DNA of 64,000 nt from CAVUMR01 sp963742715. Lineage in GTDB: Bacteria; Actinomycetota; Actinomycetes; Mycobacteriales; Micromonosporaceae. The translations under genes were made by a program, and so were the position numbers. The notes beneath the pieces were generated by a model. It saw only the letters and a program-made list of their open reading frames with translations, did not search any database and was not told the origin of the DNA. Shown piece after piece: positions 24,883 through 34,900 of the stretch. Numbering within the stretch: the first letter of the stretch is position 1; each line of letters starts with the position of its first letter. The stretch spans positions 1,116,001-1,180,000 of the forward strand of contig CAVUMR010000001.1 of assembly GCA_963742715.1 (NCBI GenBank), given 5' to 3'.

Positions 24883-26088
24883 ATGACAGCGCCGGAGACT
24901 CGGGACCTGCCGGTACTCGGCGTCGGCATGGTCGGGTACGCGTTCATGGGCGCGGCCCACTCACACGCCTGGCGTACCGCCGGACGCTTCTTCGACCTGC
25001 CGATGGCGGTACAGCTGGCGGCGGTGTGCGGCCGCAACCGGGACGGGGTGGCCGCCGCGGCGGCCAGATTCGGCTGGTCGGGGTACGAGACGGACTGGAA
25101 GCGGCTGCTGGAACGGGACGACGTCACGCTGGTGGACGTCTGTACGCCCGGCTCCAGTCACGCCGAGATCGCGATCGCCGCGCTGCAGGCCGGCAAGCAC
25201 GTCCTGTGCGAGAAACCGCTGGCCAACACCGTGTCGGAGGCGCGCGCGATGGTGGACGCGGCCGCCGCCGCGGAACGCCGCGGCGTGTACGCAATGGTGG
25301 GTTTCAACTACCGACGGGTGCCGGCGGCCGCGTTCGCGCGGGACCTGATCGCGGCCGGAAGACTCGGCACGATCCGGCACGTCCGCGCGCAGTACCTCCA
25401 GGACTGGATCGTCGACCCGGAGTTTCCGCTGGTCTGGCGGTTGCAGGCGGATCAGGCGGGCAGCGGGGCACTGGGTGACATCGGCGCCCACATCGTCGAT
25501 CTGACCCAGTTCATCACCGGCCAGAAAATTACCGGAGTATCCGGGCTGGTTGAAACGTTCATAAAGGAGCGCCCGCTTTCCGAAGTGTCGAGCGGGCTGA
25601 CCGCGTCGGGCGGTACTGCCGGGGGGGCTGTACCGACCGGCGCGGTCACTGTCGACGACGCCGCGCTGTTCCTGGCCCGGCTCGACGGCGGGGCGGTCGC
25701 CACCTACGAGGCGACCCGGTTCGCCACCGGCCGCAAGAACGGCATGCGGATCGAGATCAACGGCTCCACCGGCAGCCTCGTGTTCGATCTTGAGCGGCTG
25801 AACGAGCTGGAGTTCCACGACGCCACCGAGGATGCGTCCGTACAGGGCTTCCGCCGGATCCTGGTGACCGAGTCCAGCCACCCGTACGTCGGTGCCTGGT
25901 GGCCGCCGGGGCACATCATCGGCTACGAGCACTCGTTCACGCACGAGGTGAAGGACCTGGTCGAGGCCATCGCCGCCGGTCGCCCGCCGTCCCCGTCGTT
26001 CGCCGACGGCCTACAGGTACAGCTGGTGCTCGACGCGGTGTCGCGCAGCGCGACGAACGAGGGGTGCTGGACCCCGGTGGACGCCTGA
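24883..26088 (+). CDS. Gfo/Idh/MocA-family dehydrogenase
   Basis: A 401-aa NAD(P)-dependent oxidoreductase. The Rossmann N-terminus reads LGVGMVGYAFMGAAHSHAWR (variant of GxGxxG), with VDVCTPGSSHAEIAIAALQ and the catalytic ALQAGKHVLCEKPLANT, where EKP supplies the conserved Lys. GDIGAHIVDLTQFI in the C-terminal half matches the H-x-x-D region of inositol 2-dehydrogenase-like enzymes. It starts 10 nt after the lipoprotein stop. It probably oxidises the imported sugar or polyol to a keto derivative used by the isomerase downstream. Confidence 0.88.
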   Translation: MTAPETRDLPVLGVGMVGYAFMGAAHSHAWRTAGRFFDLPMAVQLAAVCGRNRDGVAAAAARFGWSGYETDWKRLLERDDVTLVDVCTPGSSHAEIAIAALQAGKHVLCEKPLANTVSEARAMVDAAAAAERRGVYAMVGFNYRRVPAAAFARDLIAAGRLGTIRHVRAQYLQDWIVDPEFPLVWRLQADQAGSGALGDIGAHIVDLTQFITGQKITGVSGLVETFIKERPLSEVSSGLTASGGTAGGAVPTGAVTVDDAALFLARLDGGAVATYEATRFATGRKNGMRIEINGSTGSLVFDLERLNELEFHDATEDASVQGFRRILVTESSHPYVGAWWPPGHIIGYEHSFTHEVKDLVEAIAAGRPPSPSFADGLQVQLVLDAVSRSATNEGCWTPVDA

Positions 26089-26132
26089 TCCGCCCTCCTG
26101 AGAAACCCGGACCTGAGCGAGAGGACGACCCG

Positions 26133-27140
26133 ATGCCACGACCGATCACGCTGTTCACCGGGCAGTGGGCGGACCTGCCGTTCACCGAGGTCTGCCGGCT
26201 GGCGTCGGAGTGGGGGTACGAGGGACTCGAGCTCGCCTGCTGGGGCGACCACTTCGAGGTGGACAAGGCACTGGCCGACGACCGGTACGTCGAGCGCAAA
26301 CTCGACGTGCTGCGCAAGTACAACCTCGGGGTCTGGATCATCTCCAACCACCTGGTCGGGCAGGCGGTGTGCGACCACCCGATCGACGAGCGGCACCAGG
26401 GGATCCTGCCCAGCCGGATCTGGGGAAACGGCGACCCCGAAGGTGTACGCCAGCGCGCCGCCGCGGAAATGGCCGACACCGCGCGGGCGGCCGCGAAACT
26501 CGGAGTGTCCACAGTGGTCGGTTTCACCGGCTCGTCGATCTGGCACACGGTCGCGATGTTCCCGCCGGTACCGGAGTCGATGATCGAGCGCGGCTACGCC
26601 GACTTCGCCGACCGGTGGAACCCGATCCTCGACGTGTACGACGAGGTCGGCGTGCGGTTCGCGCACGAGGTACATCCGAGCGAGATCGCCTACGACTACT
26701 GGACGACGGTACGAACCCTCGAGGCGATCGGGCACCGGCCGGCGTTCGGGCTGAACTTCGACCCGTCCCACTTCGTCTGGCAGGACCTCGATCCGGTCGG
26801 CTTCCTGTTCGACTTCAAAGACCGGATCTACCACGTGGACTGCAAGGACACGAAGAAGCGGCTGAACGGCCGGAGCGGGCGGCTGTCCTCGCACCTGCCG
26901 TGGGCGGACCTGCGGCGCGGCTGGGACTTCATCTCCACCGGGCACGGCGACGTGCCGTGGGAGGACGTGTTCCGGGCGCTGAACGCGATCGGCTACGCCG
27001 GCCCGATCTCGGTCGAGTGGGAGGACGCCGGCATGGACCGGCTCATCGGTGCCCCCGAGGCGCTGGAGTTCGTCCGCCGGCTGGCCGCCATCGAGCCACC
27101 CGCGGCCGCCTTCGACGCCGCCTTCGCCAGCAAGGACTGA
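26133..27140 (+). CDS. sugar phosphate isomerase/epimerase (TIM barrel)
   Basis: A 335-aa AP-endonuclease-2/xylose-isomerase-like barrel. ATG 26133 is preceded by GCGAGAGGA. Putative metal ligands: Glu in RFAHEVHPSE, Asp/His in LNFDPSHFVWQ, His/Asp in IYHVDCKD and Glu in ISVEWEDAG. LACWGDHFEVDKAL at the start is typical of the enzymes that accompany Gfo/Idh/MocA dehydrogenases in inositol or keto-sugar catabolism. It is last in the operon that begins at 21164. The reaction is likely epimerisation, isomerisation or dehydration of a keto-sugar; the substrate is inferred only from context. Confidence 0.85.
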   Translation: MPRPITLFTGQWADLPFTEVCRLASEWGYEGLELACWGDHFEVDKALADDRYVERKLDVLRKYNLGVWIISNHLVGQAVCDHPIDERHQGILPSRIWGNGDPEGVRQRAAAEMADTARAAAKLGVSTVVGFTGSSIWHTVAMFPPVPESMIERGYADFADRWNPILDVYDEVGVRFAHEVHPSEIAYDYWTTVRTLEAIGHRPAFGLNFDPSHFVWQDLDPVGFLFDFKDRIYHVDCKDTKKRLNGRSGRLSSHLPWADLRRGWDFISTGHGDVPWEDVFRALNAIGYAGPISVEWEDAGMDRLIGAPEALEFVRRLAAIEPPAAAFDAAFASKD

Positions 27141-27263
27141 CCGCCCCCCGCTCACCTCTTCCGCGCCGCCCCGGTCAAGATCTCCGCGATAACCCGTTCG
27201 CGAAACCACGGCGACCACTGCTAATTTCCGGAGGCCGTGCGAGCGAACGAGGAGGTGGTACCC

Positions 27264-27314
27264 GTGAACGTATCGACGTGGGTGCTCCCCTCCGGGGTCA
27301 CGGTCGGACGATAG
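27264..27314 (+). CDS. possible 16-aa peptide ORF with strong RBS
   Basis: GTG 27264 follows GAGGAGGTGG, one of the best ribosome-binding sites in the window. The frame encodes MNVSTWVLPSGVTVGR and ends in TAG at 27312, 45 nt before the hydrolase gene. It could be a leader peptide, the stump of a longer gene, or chance. Nothing else is seen between 27141 and 27359. Confidence 0.25.
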   Translation: MNVSTWVLPSGVTVGR

Positions 27315-27359
27315 GTCGTCCGGGAGCGCCGTTCAGGAGCACTCCCGAAAGGCACGACC

Positions 27360-28091
27360 ATGCGATTCAGGTCCGAAAAGCGCCTCGACGACGGCGTCCT
27401 CGAGCGCGAATTCACCCTCGGCGACGTCCCCGGCATCCTGTGGACGCCCGGATCCGCATCCGCACCGGTCCCGCTGATCCTGCTCGGCCACCCCGGCGGA
27501 CTGCACAAGATGTACCCCCGGCTGGTGGCCCGGGCCCGGCACTGCGCGGCGGAGGGCTACGCCGCGGCCACCATCGAGCTCCCTGGGAGCGGTGACCGGC
27601 CCCGTTCCGCTGTCGCCGAGGAAGCCCGCACCGACCTGCGCCGGGCGCTGGAGGCCGGCAAGCCGGTCTCCGACGAGATCGTCGACCGGCTCATCCTGCC
27701 GCTGGTCGAACAGGCGGTCCCGGAGTGGCGGGCCGCCCTGGACGCCCTCCTGTCACTGCCCGGGATCGGCGGGCCGGTCGGGTACGCAGGGGGAGTGATC
27801 GCCATCGGAGTCCGGCTGGCGGTGGTCGAGCCGCGCATCTCGGCTGCCCTTCTGTTCGCCGGGAGTTACGTGCCCCGCACCATGATCGAGGAGGCCCGGC
27901 AGGTCACCATTCCGCTGCTGGTCCTGCTGCAGTGGGACGACGAGGGAAACGACCGGCAGCAGGCCCTGGACCTGTTCGACGCCTTCGGCTCCAAGGAGAA
28001 GACGCTGCACGCCAATCTGGGCGGCCACACCGGCGTCCCGCAGTTCGAGGGGGACGACGGGAACCGGTTCTTCGCCCGGCACCTGAAGTAA
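27360..28091 (+). CDS. alpha/beta-hydrolase-fold protein with atypical nucleophile elbow
   Basis: A 243-aa cytosolic protein. PLILLGHPGGLHKMYPRLVA gives the oxyanion strand (HPGG), VLLQWDDEGNDRQQALDLFD carries the predicted acid, and LGGHTGVPQFE the catalytic His of a dienelactone-hydrolase-like fold. The usual GxSxG elbow is replaced by VGYAGGVIAIG, which has no Ser, Cys or Asp in the nucleophile position. I recall related actinobacterial proteins with the same GYxGGV elbow, so this may define a subfamily rather than a mutation. It follows the sugar operon by 220 nt and may be independent. Confidence 0.6.
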   Translation: MRFRSEKRLDDGVLEREFTLGDVPGILWTPGSASAPVPLILLGHPGGLHKMYPRLVARARHCAAEGYAAATIELPGSGDRPRSAVAEEARTDLRRALEAGKPVSDEIVDRLILPLVEQAVPEWRAALDALLSLPGIGGPVGYAGGVIAIGVRLAVVEPRISAALLFAGSYVPRTMIEEARQVTIPLLVLLQWDDEGNDRQQALDLFDAFGSKEKTLHANLGGHTGVPQFEGDDGNRFFARHLK

Positions 28092-28117
28092 GGCGTAAGG
28101 GTGGGCGGCGGCGTGGA

Positions 28118-28203
28118 GATAAGGCATCTGCCGGATGTAGGCACGGGGGCCTTAGCAGCAGATTGGAGTCATCAGAGAAACACCCCCGAACAAGGAGCCT
28201 GAG
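28118..28203 (+). promoter_or_regulatory. duplicated promoter region A with 13-bp palindrome
   Basis: The palindromic core CATCTGCCGGATG (28125-28137, one mismatch) is followed by GGGGGCCTTAGCAGCAG, where TAGCAG (28153-28158) may be the -10 box, and by CAAGGAGCCTGAG with the RBS directly before ATG 28204. Almost the whole block recurs at 28461. No TTGAC-like -35 is present, which fits an activator binding the palindrome near -35. Confidence 0.55.
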
Positions 28204-28353
28204 ATGTACGAGCACCACCTGCTGAGCGATCTGGCCCACGAGCGCATCTCCGACCAACTCCGCGACGCCGAGCACTCGCGGCTGGCGCGCAGCGCCCGCC
28301 GGGGAACCTCGGGCCACCGGTACGCCGGCCGCTCGACCAACGCCGGACGGTAA
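28204..28353 (+). CDS. microprotein MYEHHLL, copy A
   Basis: A 49-aa soluble, strongly charged protein: MYEHHLLSDLAHERISDQL, then a DAEHSRLARSAR helix and a basic Gly/Arg tail (about 10 Arg in total). It is a shorter paralogue of the protein at 28544 (21 of the first 28 residues or more identical) and shares its promoter region and RBS. No family function is known to me. The tail differs completely from copy B, so the conserved part is the N-terminal helix. Confidence 0.7.
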   Translation: MYEHHLLSDLAHERISDQLRDAEHSRLARSARRGTSGHRYAGRSTNAGR

Positions 28354-28460
28354 TGGCCGGCCGGGCGCCCGGCCGAACAGCCGGGTAGACCGACGACAAC
28401 TCCACCAACGCAGCACGCTCCCGCACCGCCCGCCGCCCTGGCGGGCGGTGCCGCGTTCCG

Positions 28461-28543
28461 GATAGGGCATCTGCCAGATGTACCCATCGGGGCCTTAGCA
28501 GCAGGTTGGAGACATCGAAAGACCCCCAACCAAGGAGCCTGAG
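28461..28543 (+). promoter_or_regulatory. duplicated promoter region B with perfect 13-bp palindrome
   Basis: CATCTGCCAGATG (28468-28480) is a perfect 6-1-6 palindrome. It is followed by CGGGGCCTTAGCAGCAG, GTTGGAGACATC and CAAGGAGCCTGAG before ATG 28544. About 70 of 83 positions agree with region A. The LuxR-type regulator gene two genes downstream is an obvious candidate for binding both. Confidence 0.6.
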
Positions 28544-28885
28544 ATGTACGAGCACCACCTGCTGAGCGAGCTGGCCCACCAGCGCATCGCCGACCAACTC
28601 CGCGACGCCGAGCACTCGCGGCTGGCCCGTACCGCCCGGCTCTCCGAACCGGCACGGCGGCAACAAGCGGCACGGCGGCAACCGGCGGCACACGCCGCAC
28701 CGAACGCGCTGGGGTCGGCGGTACGCCAGGCGGTCAATCGGCTGCGGGCGGCCGCGAGCCGGCCGGCGGCGCGGCCCACCCGCGGTCCTACGCCAACCAA
28801 GACAAATCGGCCAGCGATCCGACCGGTACCCGCGGCGTCCGCGCGATCCGCGGCACAGAAGGAGCTGAACGCGCTATCAAGGTAA
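28544..28885 (+). CDS. microprotein MYEHHLL, copy B (long form)
   Basis: A 113-aa protein. Residues 1-31 (MYEHHLLSELAHQRIADQL, DAEHSRLARTAR) match copy A; residues 32-113 are a low-complexity Ala/Arg/Pro/Gln-rich tail, very basic and probably disordered. It has neither signal peptide nor cysteines. The stop codon TAA (28883-28885) lies two bases before the GTG of the LuxR regulator, so the two are translationally coupled. A role as small co-regulator or nucleic-acid-binding peptide is inference from charge and context. Confidence 0.65.
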   Translation: MYEHHLLSELAHQRIADQLRDAEHSRLARTARLSEPARRQQAARRQPAAHAAPNALGSAVRQAVNRLRAAASRPAARPTRGPTPTKTNRPAIRPVPAASARSAAQKELNALSR

Positions 28886-28887
28886 GC

Positions 28888-31800
28888 GTGCCGCCAGAGC
28901 GACTGATCAATCTGCCCCTCATCGGCCGCGATGCCGACCACCGGCGCCTGCGTCGCGCGGTCGGTCTCGACGGTGACGCGCACACGCCCGCCCCACAGGC
29001 GGGCGGCGCCGTGCTGCTCGACGGGGACGCGGGGGTGGGCAAGACCCGGCTGCTCAAGGAGCTGGCCAGCGACGCGCGCGGGCTCGGCTGGACCGTACTG
29101 GTCGGCCGCTGCCTCGATCTTGGCGACAGCGCGGTGCCCTACCTCCCGATCCGGGAGATGATAGGCCGGCTCGCCACCGGTTCCCCCGAGCTTGCCGACG
29201 CGATGACCGCCGGCAACCCGGCCCTCGCCCGGCTCCTGCCCACCGGCGGCAACCCGGTCGCCGGGGCCGGCACCGCCGCCGGAGATCCGGCCCGCGTCGA
29301 CAGGGCCGAAGTGCTGGAAGGGGTACATGCCGGGCTCGCCGCACTGGCCGCCCGCGCCCCGGTACTCGTGCTGGTAGAGGACATGCACTGGGCGGACCCG
29401 TCGAGTCGGGAGCTGGTCGGCTACCTGTTCGCCCGACCGGTGTCCGGGATCTCGGTGGTCGCGTCGTACCGCAGCGACGACATGCACCGGCGGCACCCGT
29501 TGCGCGGCTCGCTCGCCGAGTGGGGCCGGCTGCCGGAGGTGACCAGAGTCCACCTCCAGCCGCTGCACGAACCGGACATGCGCACGCTGGTACAAGCGCT
29601 GGTCGGGCGAGCGATGCCGGAGCCGGCGCTGCGGACGATCGTGCAGCGGGCCGAAGGCAACGCGTTCTTCGCCGAGGAGCTCACCGCGGCACTCGACGGC
29701 CGGGGACCGGCGCCCGCGAACACGCCCGGTACCCCCGCGCTGCCGACCGATCTCACCGAGGTGCTGCTGGTGCGGCTCGACCGGCTCGACGATCGCGGCC
29801 GGCGCGCGGTCCGGGCGGCCGCGGTCGCCGGCCGGGCGGTCGATCACGAGCTGCTCGCGGCGGTGGCCGGGCTCTCCGACGACGACCTGTACGCCGCGCT
29901 CCGCGCAGCGGTGGAGGGCCAGGTACTGGTACCCGAGCGGGACGGCTACGCGTTCCGGCACGCGCTCCTGGCCGAGGCCGTGTACGACGACCTGCTCCCC
30001 GGCGAGCGCACCCGGTTGCACGCCGCGTACGCCGCGACCCTCGACCGCGCGGACGACTGCTCGGCCGCGGAACTCGCGTACCACGCGCGGGCGGCCGGAG
30101 ACACCGCGACCGCGGTCACCGCCAGCATCCGCGCCGGCGACGACGCGATGACGGTCGGCGGCTGGGAGGAGTCGGTACGCCACTACGAGGTCGCGCTCGC
30201 GCTGGCCGCCTCGTACCGCCCGCGGGAGGCCGACGGAACCCCGGTCGACCTGGTGGAACTCACCGAGAAGGCCAGCCAGGCGGCGGCCGCGGCCGGGGAC
30301 GTGTTCCGCGCCATCGCCCTGGTACAGGATCAGCTCCGGCAACTGCCTGACGACGCGACCCCGCTGCAGCGGGCCCGGCTGCTGCACGCGCTGGGTCACG
30401 CGGCGATGCTCGCCGACACCCAGATCGACATCCTGCAGCTCAGCGGTGACGCCCTCGACCTGCTGCCGGCCGAGCCGCCGGTCCGGCTGCACGCGCAGGT
30501 ACTGGCCCTGCACGCCCGGGCCAGCCTGGACCGCGGCCGGGACGACGCGGCCGAACGCTGGGCGGCCGAGGCGCTGGCGATCGCGCGGCAACACGACCTG
30601 GTCGACGTGATCGCGGACGCGACCCTGGTGACCGCCAAGCTGAGCCAACGGGCCGGCGATCCGGACGCCTCGCTCGAAACGCTGACCGACGCGGTCGCGG
30701 CGGCGCGGAAGGGCGCCGACGCCGCCGCCGAGCTCCGCAGCCTGTTCCACCTCGCCGGGCTGTACTACGAGCAGGCCCGGTGGGACGAGGCGCGCACCGC
30801 GTACCTCGCCGCCGACGAGCTGGCCGTCGCGACCGGGCGGCAGTGGGCGCCGTACGGCGTGGAGGCCCGGGTGCTGGCCGCACTCGTCGCGTACAACAGC
30901 GGTGACTGGGACGTCTCGCTCCGGCTGGTCGACACCTCCGAGATGTCCCCGCCCGAGTCGGCCTGGGCGCTGCTCACCGCCACCGGACTCGCGGTGGCCG
31001 CCGGCCGTGGCGAGCGCGCCGCCCTCGACGCGCTGCCGCTGGTACGGCCGTCCTGGAAACGGGACGGGATGATCGCCGTACTCACCGGATTCGCCGGCAT
31101 CGACCTGCACGGTGACACCGGGGACCTCGACGCGGCGGTCGCGGTACACGACGACGTGATCGCCACCCTGCAGCCGATGTGGAACGAGGAGCTGTTCCAG
31201 GCCCGGCTGCGGCTGGGCGCACTGATACTCGGGCAGACCTGCGCGGCGGTACGGCGCACCGGTGCCCGCGACCACGAGGCGCTGGTCGCGGCCGGCCGCC
31301 AGCACGTCGAGGTGGCCGATCGGGTGTGGGAGGGCGCGATCGCCCGGAGCCGCCGGCCGGGACCGGAGAGCACCGCGTGGCGGGCGCGGGTGGTGGCCGA
31401 GTACGCCCGGCTGCGCTGGTTGACGGGCATCGACGCCCCACCTGAGGACGAGCTGGTCGACGCGTGGCGGCAGAGCGTCGCGGCATTCGAGAACCTGCGC
31501 CATGTGTACGAGGCCGCCCGGTCCAGTACCAGGCTGGCGGCGGTACTACGGGCGACCGGTCAGGCCGACGAGGCGGACACGCTCACGGAATCGGCGGTCG
31601 CCACCGCGCGTCGACTCGGTGCCGAGCCGTTGCTCGCGGAGCTCGCCGAGCTCACCGGCGGCGCGGCCGCCCGGCCACCACGCCAGCGCCCGGTCTCCAC
31701 CAACCTGCTGACCAGCCGGGAGCAGGAAGTGCTCGCGCTGGTCGCGCAGGGCCGCAGCAACCGGGAGATCGGCCGGCAGCTGTTCATCAGCGAGAAGACC

Positions 31801-31908
31801 GCCAGCGTGCACGTGTCGCACATCCTCGCCAAGCTCGGCGCCCGCGGGCGTACCGAGGCGGTGGCGCTGGCGCGGGAGCGGGGCCTGCTGGACACCGCTC
31901 CCGCCTGA
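28888..31908 (+). CDS. LuxR-family ATPase regulator (LAL type)
   Basis: A 1,006-aa protein. Walker A is LLDGDAGVGKTRLLKEL (about residues 43-59) and Walker B VLVLVEDMHWADPSSREL (about 155), as in MalT/LAL regulators. The middle 500 residues are TPR-like helical repeats. The C-terminus holds a LuxR HTH: LTSREQEVLALVAQGRSNRE, then ISEKTASVHVSHILAKLGA. The start is GTG 28888, two bases after the microprotein stop. LAL proteins switch on secondary-metabolite or carbohydrate genes. This one converges on the PKS gene with a 27-nt gap and follows the palindrome-driven microproteins, so either may be its target. Confidence 0.88.
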   Translation: MPPERLINLPLIGRDADHRRLRRAVGLDGDAHTPAPQAGGAVLLDGDAGVGKTRLLKELASDARGLGWTVLVGRCLDLGDSAVPYLPIREMIGRLATGSPELADAMTAGNPALARLLPTGGNPVAGAGTAAGDPARVDRAEVLEGVHAGLAALAARAPVLVLVEDMHWADPSSRELVGYLFARPVSGISVVASYRSDDMHRRHPLRGSLAEWGRLPEVTRVHLQPLHEPDMRTLVQALVGRAMPEPALRTIVQRAEGNAFFAEELTAALDGRGPAPANTPGTPALPTDLTEVLLVRLDRLDDRGRRAVRAAAVAGRAVDHELLAAVAGLSDDDLYAALRAAVEGQVLVPERDGYAFRHALLAEAVYDDLLPGERTRLHAAYAATLDRADDCSAAELAYHARAAGDTATAVTASIRAGDDAMTVGGWEESVRHYEVALALAASYRPREADGTPVDLVELTEKASQAAAAAGDVFRAIALVQDQLRQLPDDATPLQRARLLHALGHAAMLADTQIDILQLSGDALDLLPAEPPVRLHAQVLALHARASLDRGRDDAAERWAAEALAIARQHDLVDVIADATLVTAKLSQRAGDPDASLETLTDAVAAARKGADAAAELRSLFHLAGLYYEQARWDEARTAYLAADELAVATGRQWAPYGVEARVLAALVAYNSGDWDVSLRLVDTSEMSPPESAWALLTATGLAVAAGRGERAALDALPLVRPSWKRDGMIAVLTGFAGIDLHGDTGDLDAAVAVHDDVIATLQPMWNEELFQARLRLGALILGQTCAAVRRTGARDHEALVAAGRQHVEVADRVWEGAIARSRRPGPESTAWRARVVAEYARLRWLTGIDAPPEDELVDAWRQSVAAFENLRHVYEAARSSTRLAAVLRATGQADEADTLTESAVATARRLGAEPLLAELAELTGGAAARPPRQRPVSTNLLTSREQEVLALVAQGRSNREIGRQLFISEKTASVHVSHILAKLGARGRTEAVALARERGLLDTAPA

Positions 31909-31935
31909 GCTCGTTGGTTCGCCGGCGCGGCAGGG

Positions 31936-34900
31936 CTACCGGAACGACAGCTCCAACAGCGACGGCGGCGCCTCCTCGACGATCACCGGCTTCCTCCCGA
32001 CCGGGGCCTTCTCGACGGGACCGCGATCCGCCGGGGGCGACGCGTCCAACAGGGGCGCCGGGCTGACCGGGGCGGCCGCGTCGTCCCGTTCGAGCCACAG
32101 CCGCTTGCGCTGGAACACCGGCGCGGGAAGTGCCGGCCGGGCGTCCGGGTACCCGACCCGCAGCTCCGGATCGAACGCGGACGCGATGACGTGCGCGTTG
32201 GTACCGCCGAGCCCGAACGAGCTGACCCCGGCCACCCGCGGCTGATCCTCCGGCCAGTCGCGCAGCTCGGTACTGATGCGGAACGGCGACGACGCGAAGT
32301 CGAACCGGGGGTTCGGGGTGTCGCAGTGCAGGGTCGGCGGCAGCTTCCCGTGCTCGACCGCGAGTACGACCTTGACCAGCCCGGCGATGCCGGCCGCGCA
32401 CAGCAGGTGCCCGATGTTCGACTTGACGCTGCCGATCGCGCACCGACCCACCGCCGACGTCGTCTCCCGGAACACGTCCGTGAGCGCGCGCAGCTCGATC
32501 GGGTCGCCGATGAGCGTCCCGGTACCGTGCGCCTCCACCAGGCCGATCTCCCCCGCATCACGACCGGCATCGGCGAGCGCACGCCGTACCAACGCCGCCT
32601 GCGCGGTCGGGTTCGGCGTGGTGATGCCCATGGTGCGACCGTCGCTGTTCACCACCGCCGAGTCGATGACCGCGTGGATGCGGTCGCCGTCGGCCAGCGC
32701 GGCGGCCAGCGGCTTGAGCAGCACCACCCCGACCCCTTCGCCGGGTACGAAGCCGTCGGCCTTTTCGTCGAACGTGGCGCACCGGCCGGACGGGGACATC
32801 ACCTTGGCAGTGCTGAACTCCAGGTAGGTCTGCTCGTCCAGCAGCACCTCGACTCCCCCGGCGACCGCGATCTCGGCCGCGCCGGACAGCAGGCTCTGGC
32901 AGGCCAACTGCACGCTGACCAGCGCCGACGAGCACGCGGTGTCGACCACCAGGTTCGGGCCGCGGAAGTCGAAGTGGTGCGCGACGTACGCGCCGAGGAA
33001 GTTCGGATCGGCGTGCAGCAGTCCGCTGCGCAGGCCGGCCCGCCGGGCGTACTGCGTGACCCGCCCGCCGACGAACACCCCGACGTCCCGTCCGGCCAGG
33101 TCGGCCGGCGCGTGGCCGGCGTCGTGCAGTGCGGTGGTGGTCGCCTCGAGGAACAGCCGCACGGTCGGGTCGAGGTGACGCCCCTCGTCCTCGCTCATGC
33201 CGAAGAAGGAGGCGTCGAAGTCCTCGATCCCGTCGACGAACGCGCCCCACTTGCTGGCGCTCCAGCCGATCCCGCCGCCCGGGCGGTACCAGCTGCGATG
33301 GTCCCACCGGGACGCGGGCACCTCGGTCACGCCGGACTTCCCGGCGGCGAGGTTCTCCCAGAACGTGTCGGCGTCCGGCGAGCCGGGGAACTGGCACGCC
33401 AGCCCGATCACCGCGATCTTGCCGTCGACCGCGCCGCCCGATGCGGCGGTCGCGGGAGCGGCGGTCGCGGGTGCGGCGGTCCTGACCGGCTCGGCGGCCG
33501 GCTCGACGCTCGGTGGTGGCACGGCTGCGGGTGGCTCGGCTGCGGCCGGCTCGGCGACCCTGACCGGCTCCGTTACCGGTGCGGCCGGTGCGGCCGGTGC
33601 GGCCGGTGCGGCGGGTGCGGCCGGGCCGGCGGTGGCCTGCGCCTCCGGTCCGAGGTACCCGGCGAGGCGCTGCAGGGTCGGGTGGTCCAGCAGGGTCGAC
33701 GGTTCGAGCCGGCGGCCGAGGTGCTCCTCGATCCGCTCCAGCAACTCGCCGAGCATGACCGACTCCACGCCGAGATCCCCGAAGTCGACGTCCAGGTCGA
33801 GGTCGGCCGGCGGGCAGCCGATGACCTCGGCGAACAACTCGACCAACCAGGGTGCGGGCTCGGTCACCGGTGCCGGAGCCGCCGTGGGAATAGGCGCCGG
33901 CGCGGGCTCGGCGGGCGTCGTGAGCGTAGGCACCGCCGTGGAAGTAGGCGCCGGCGCGGGCTCGGCCGCTGGCAGTACCGACGGCTGCGCGCCGTCCCGG
34001 CCGATCCGGCGCTTGACCCGCAGCAGCGCGTCCGCGTCGACCACCTCGCCGAGCGGCGGCGCGGCCAGCAGCACGCTCCCGGCCGGCAGGCCGACCACCC
34101 GGTCGAACACCCGCAGGCCCGCGGCGTCGGACAACGAGGCGATGCCGTACTCCGCGCAGGGGTCCTGCTGACCGGTACCGAAGCCGGTGTCCCGCCACAT
34201 CGGCCAGTTGACCGCGCGGAACCCGCCAGCACCCGACCGGTGCCGGTAGCCGACGTAGAAGTCCATGAACGCGTTCGCGGCGGCGTACTCGGAGACCCCG
34301 GACGCGAGCCTGGGCACCACCGCACAGATCGACGAGTACGCCACGAGGAACCGGGGCCGATCCGGCTCGGTCAGTTGCGCCAGGGTGACCAGTCCGTCGA
34401 CCTTCGGCTCGAGTACCGCACCGATCTCGTCCAGCGCCTTGCGCGCGAACGAGGGAGGTCCCTGCTCGCCCCGGCCGGCGCAGTGCACCACTCCGTCGAT
34501 GGGGCCGAGCTCCGCGCGTACCCGATCAAGGAAAGCAGCCAGCTCGTCGCGGCGGGTGAGCGGGCCGTGGTGCGTCAGCACCCGCACACCCCGGTCCCGC
34601 AACGCCGCCACCTGCGCCAACGTCGCCTCGGTCGGTGGATTCAAACCCGTCAGAGCCAGCTTGCGTACGCCGTGGTCGGCGAGGTGACGAGCGAGAAGTG
34701 CGCCGAGACCGCGGGTACCGCCGGTGATCACGTAAGCGGCTTCCGGGTCGTACCCGATCGGCTGGGGTTGCTCGGTTGTCTCGACCAGGTACGGCTCGAG
34801 CCGCTCGCCGCTCCGGTAGCAGATCTCGCCGTGCAGCGCGGGTAGCGCCAGCTCCGCATAGAGCTGTTGCGGCAGGTCAGGGTCGCTCGGCGAAAGATCG

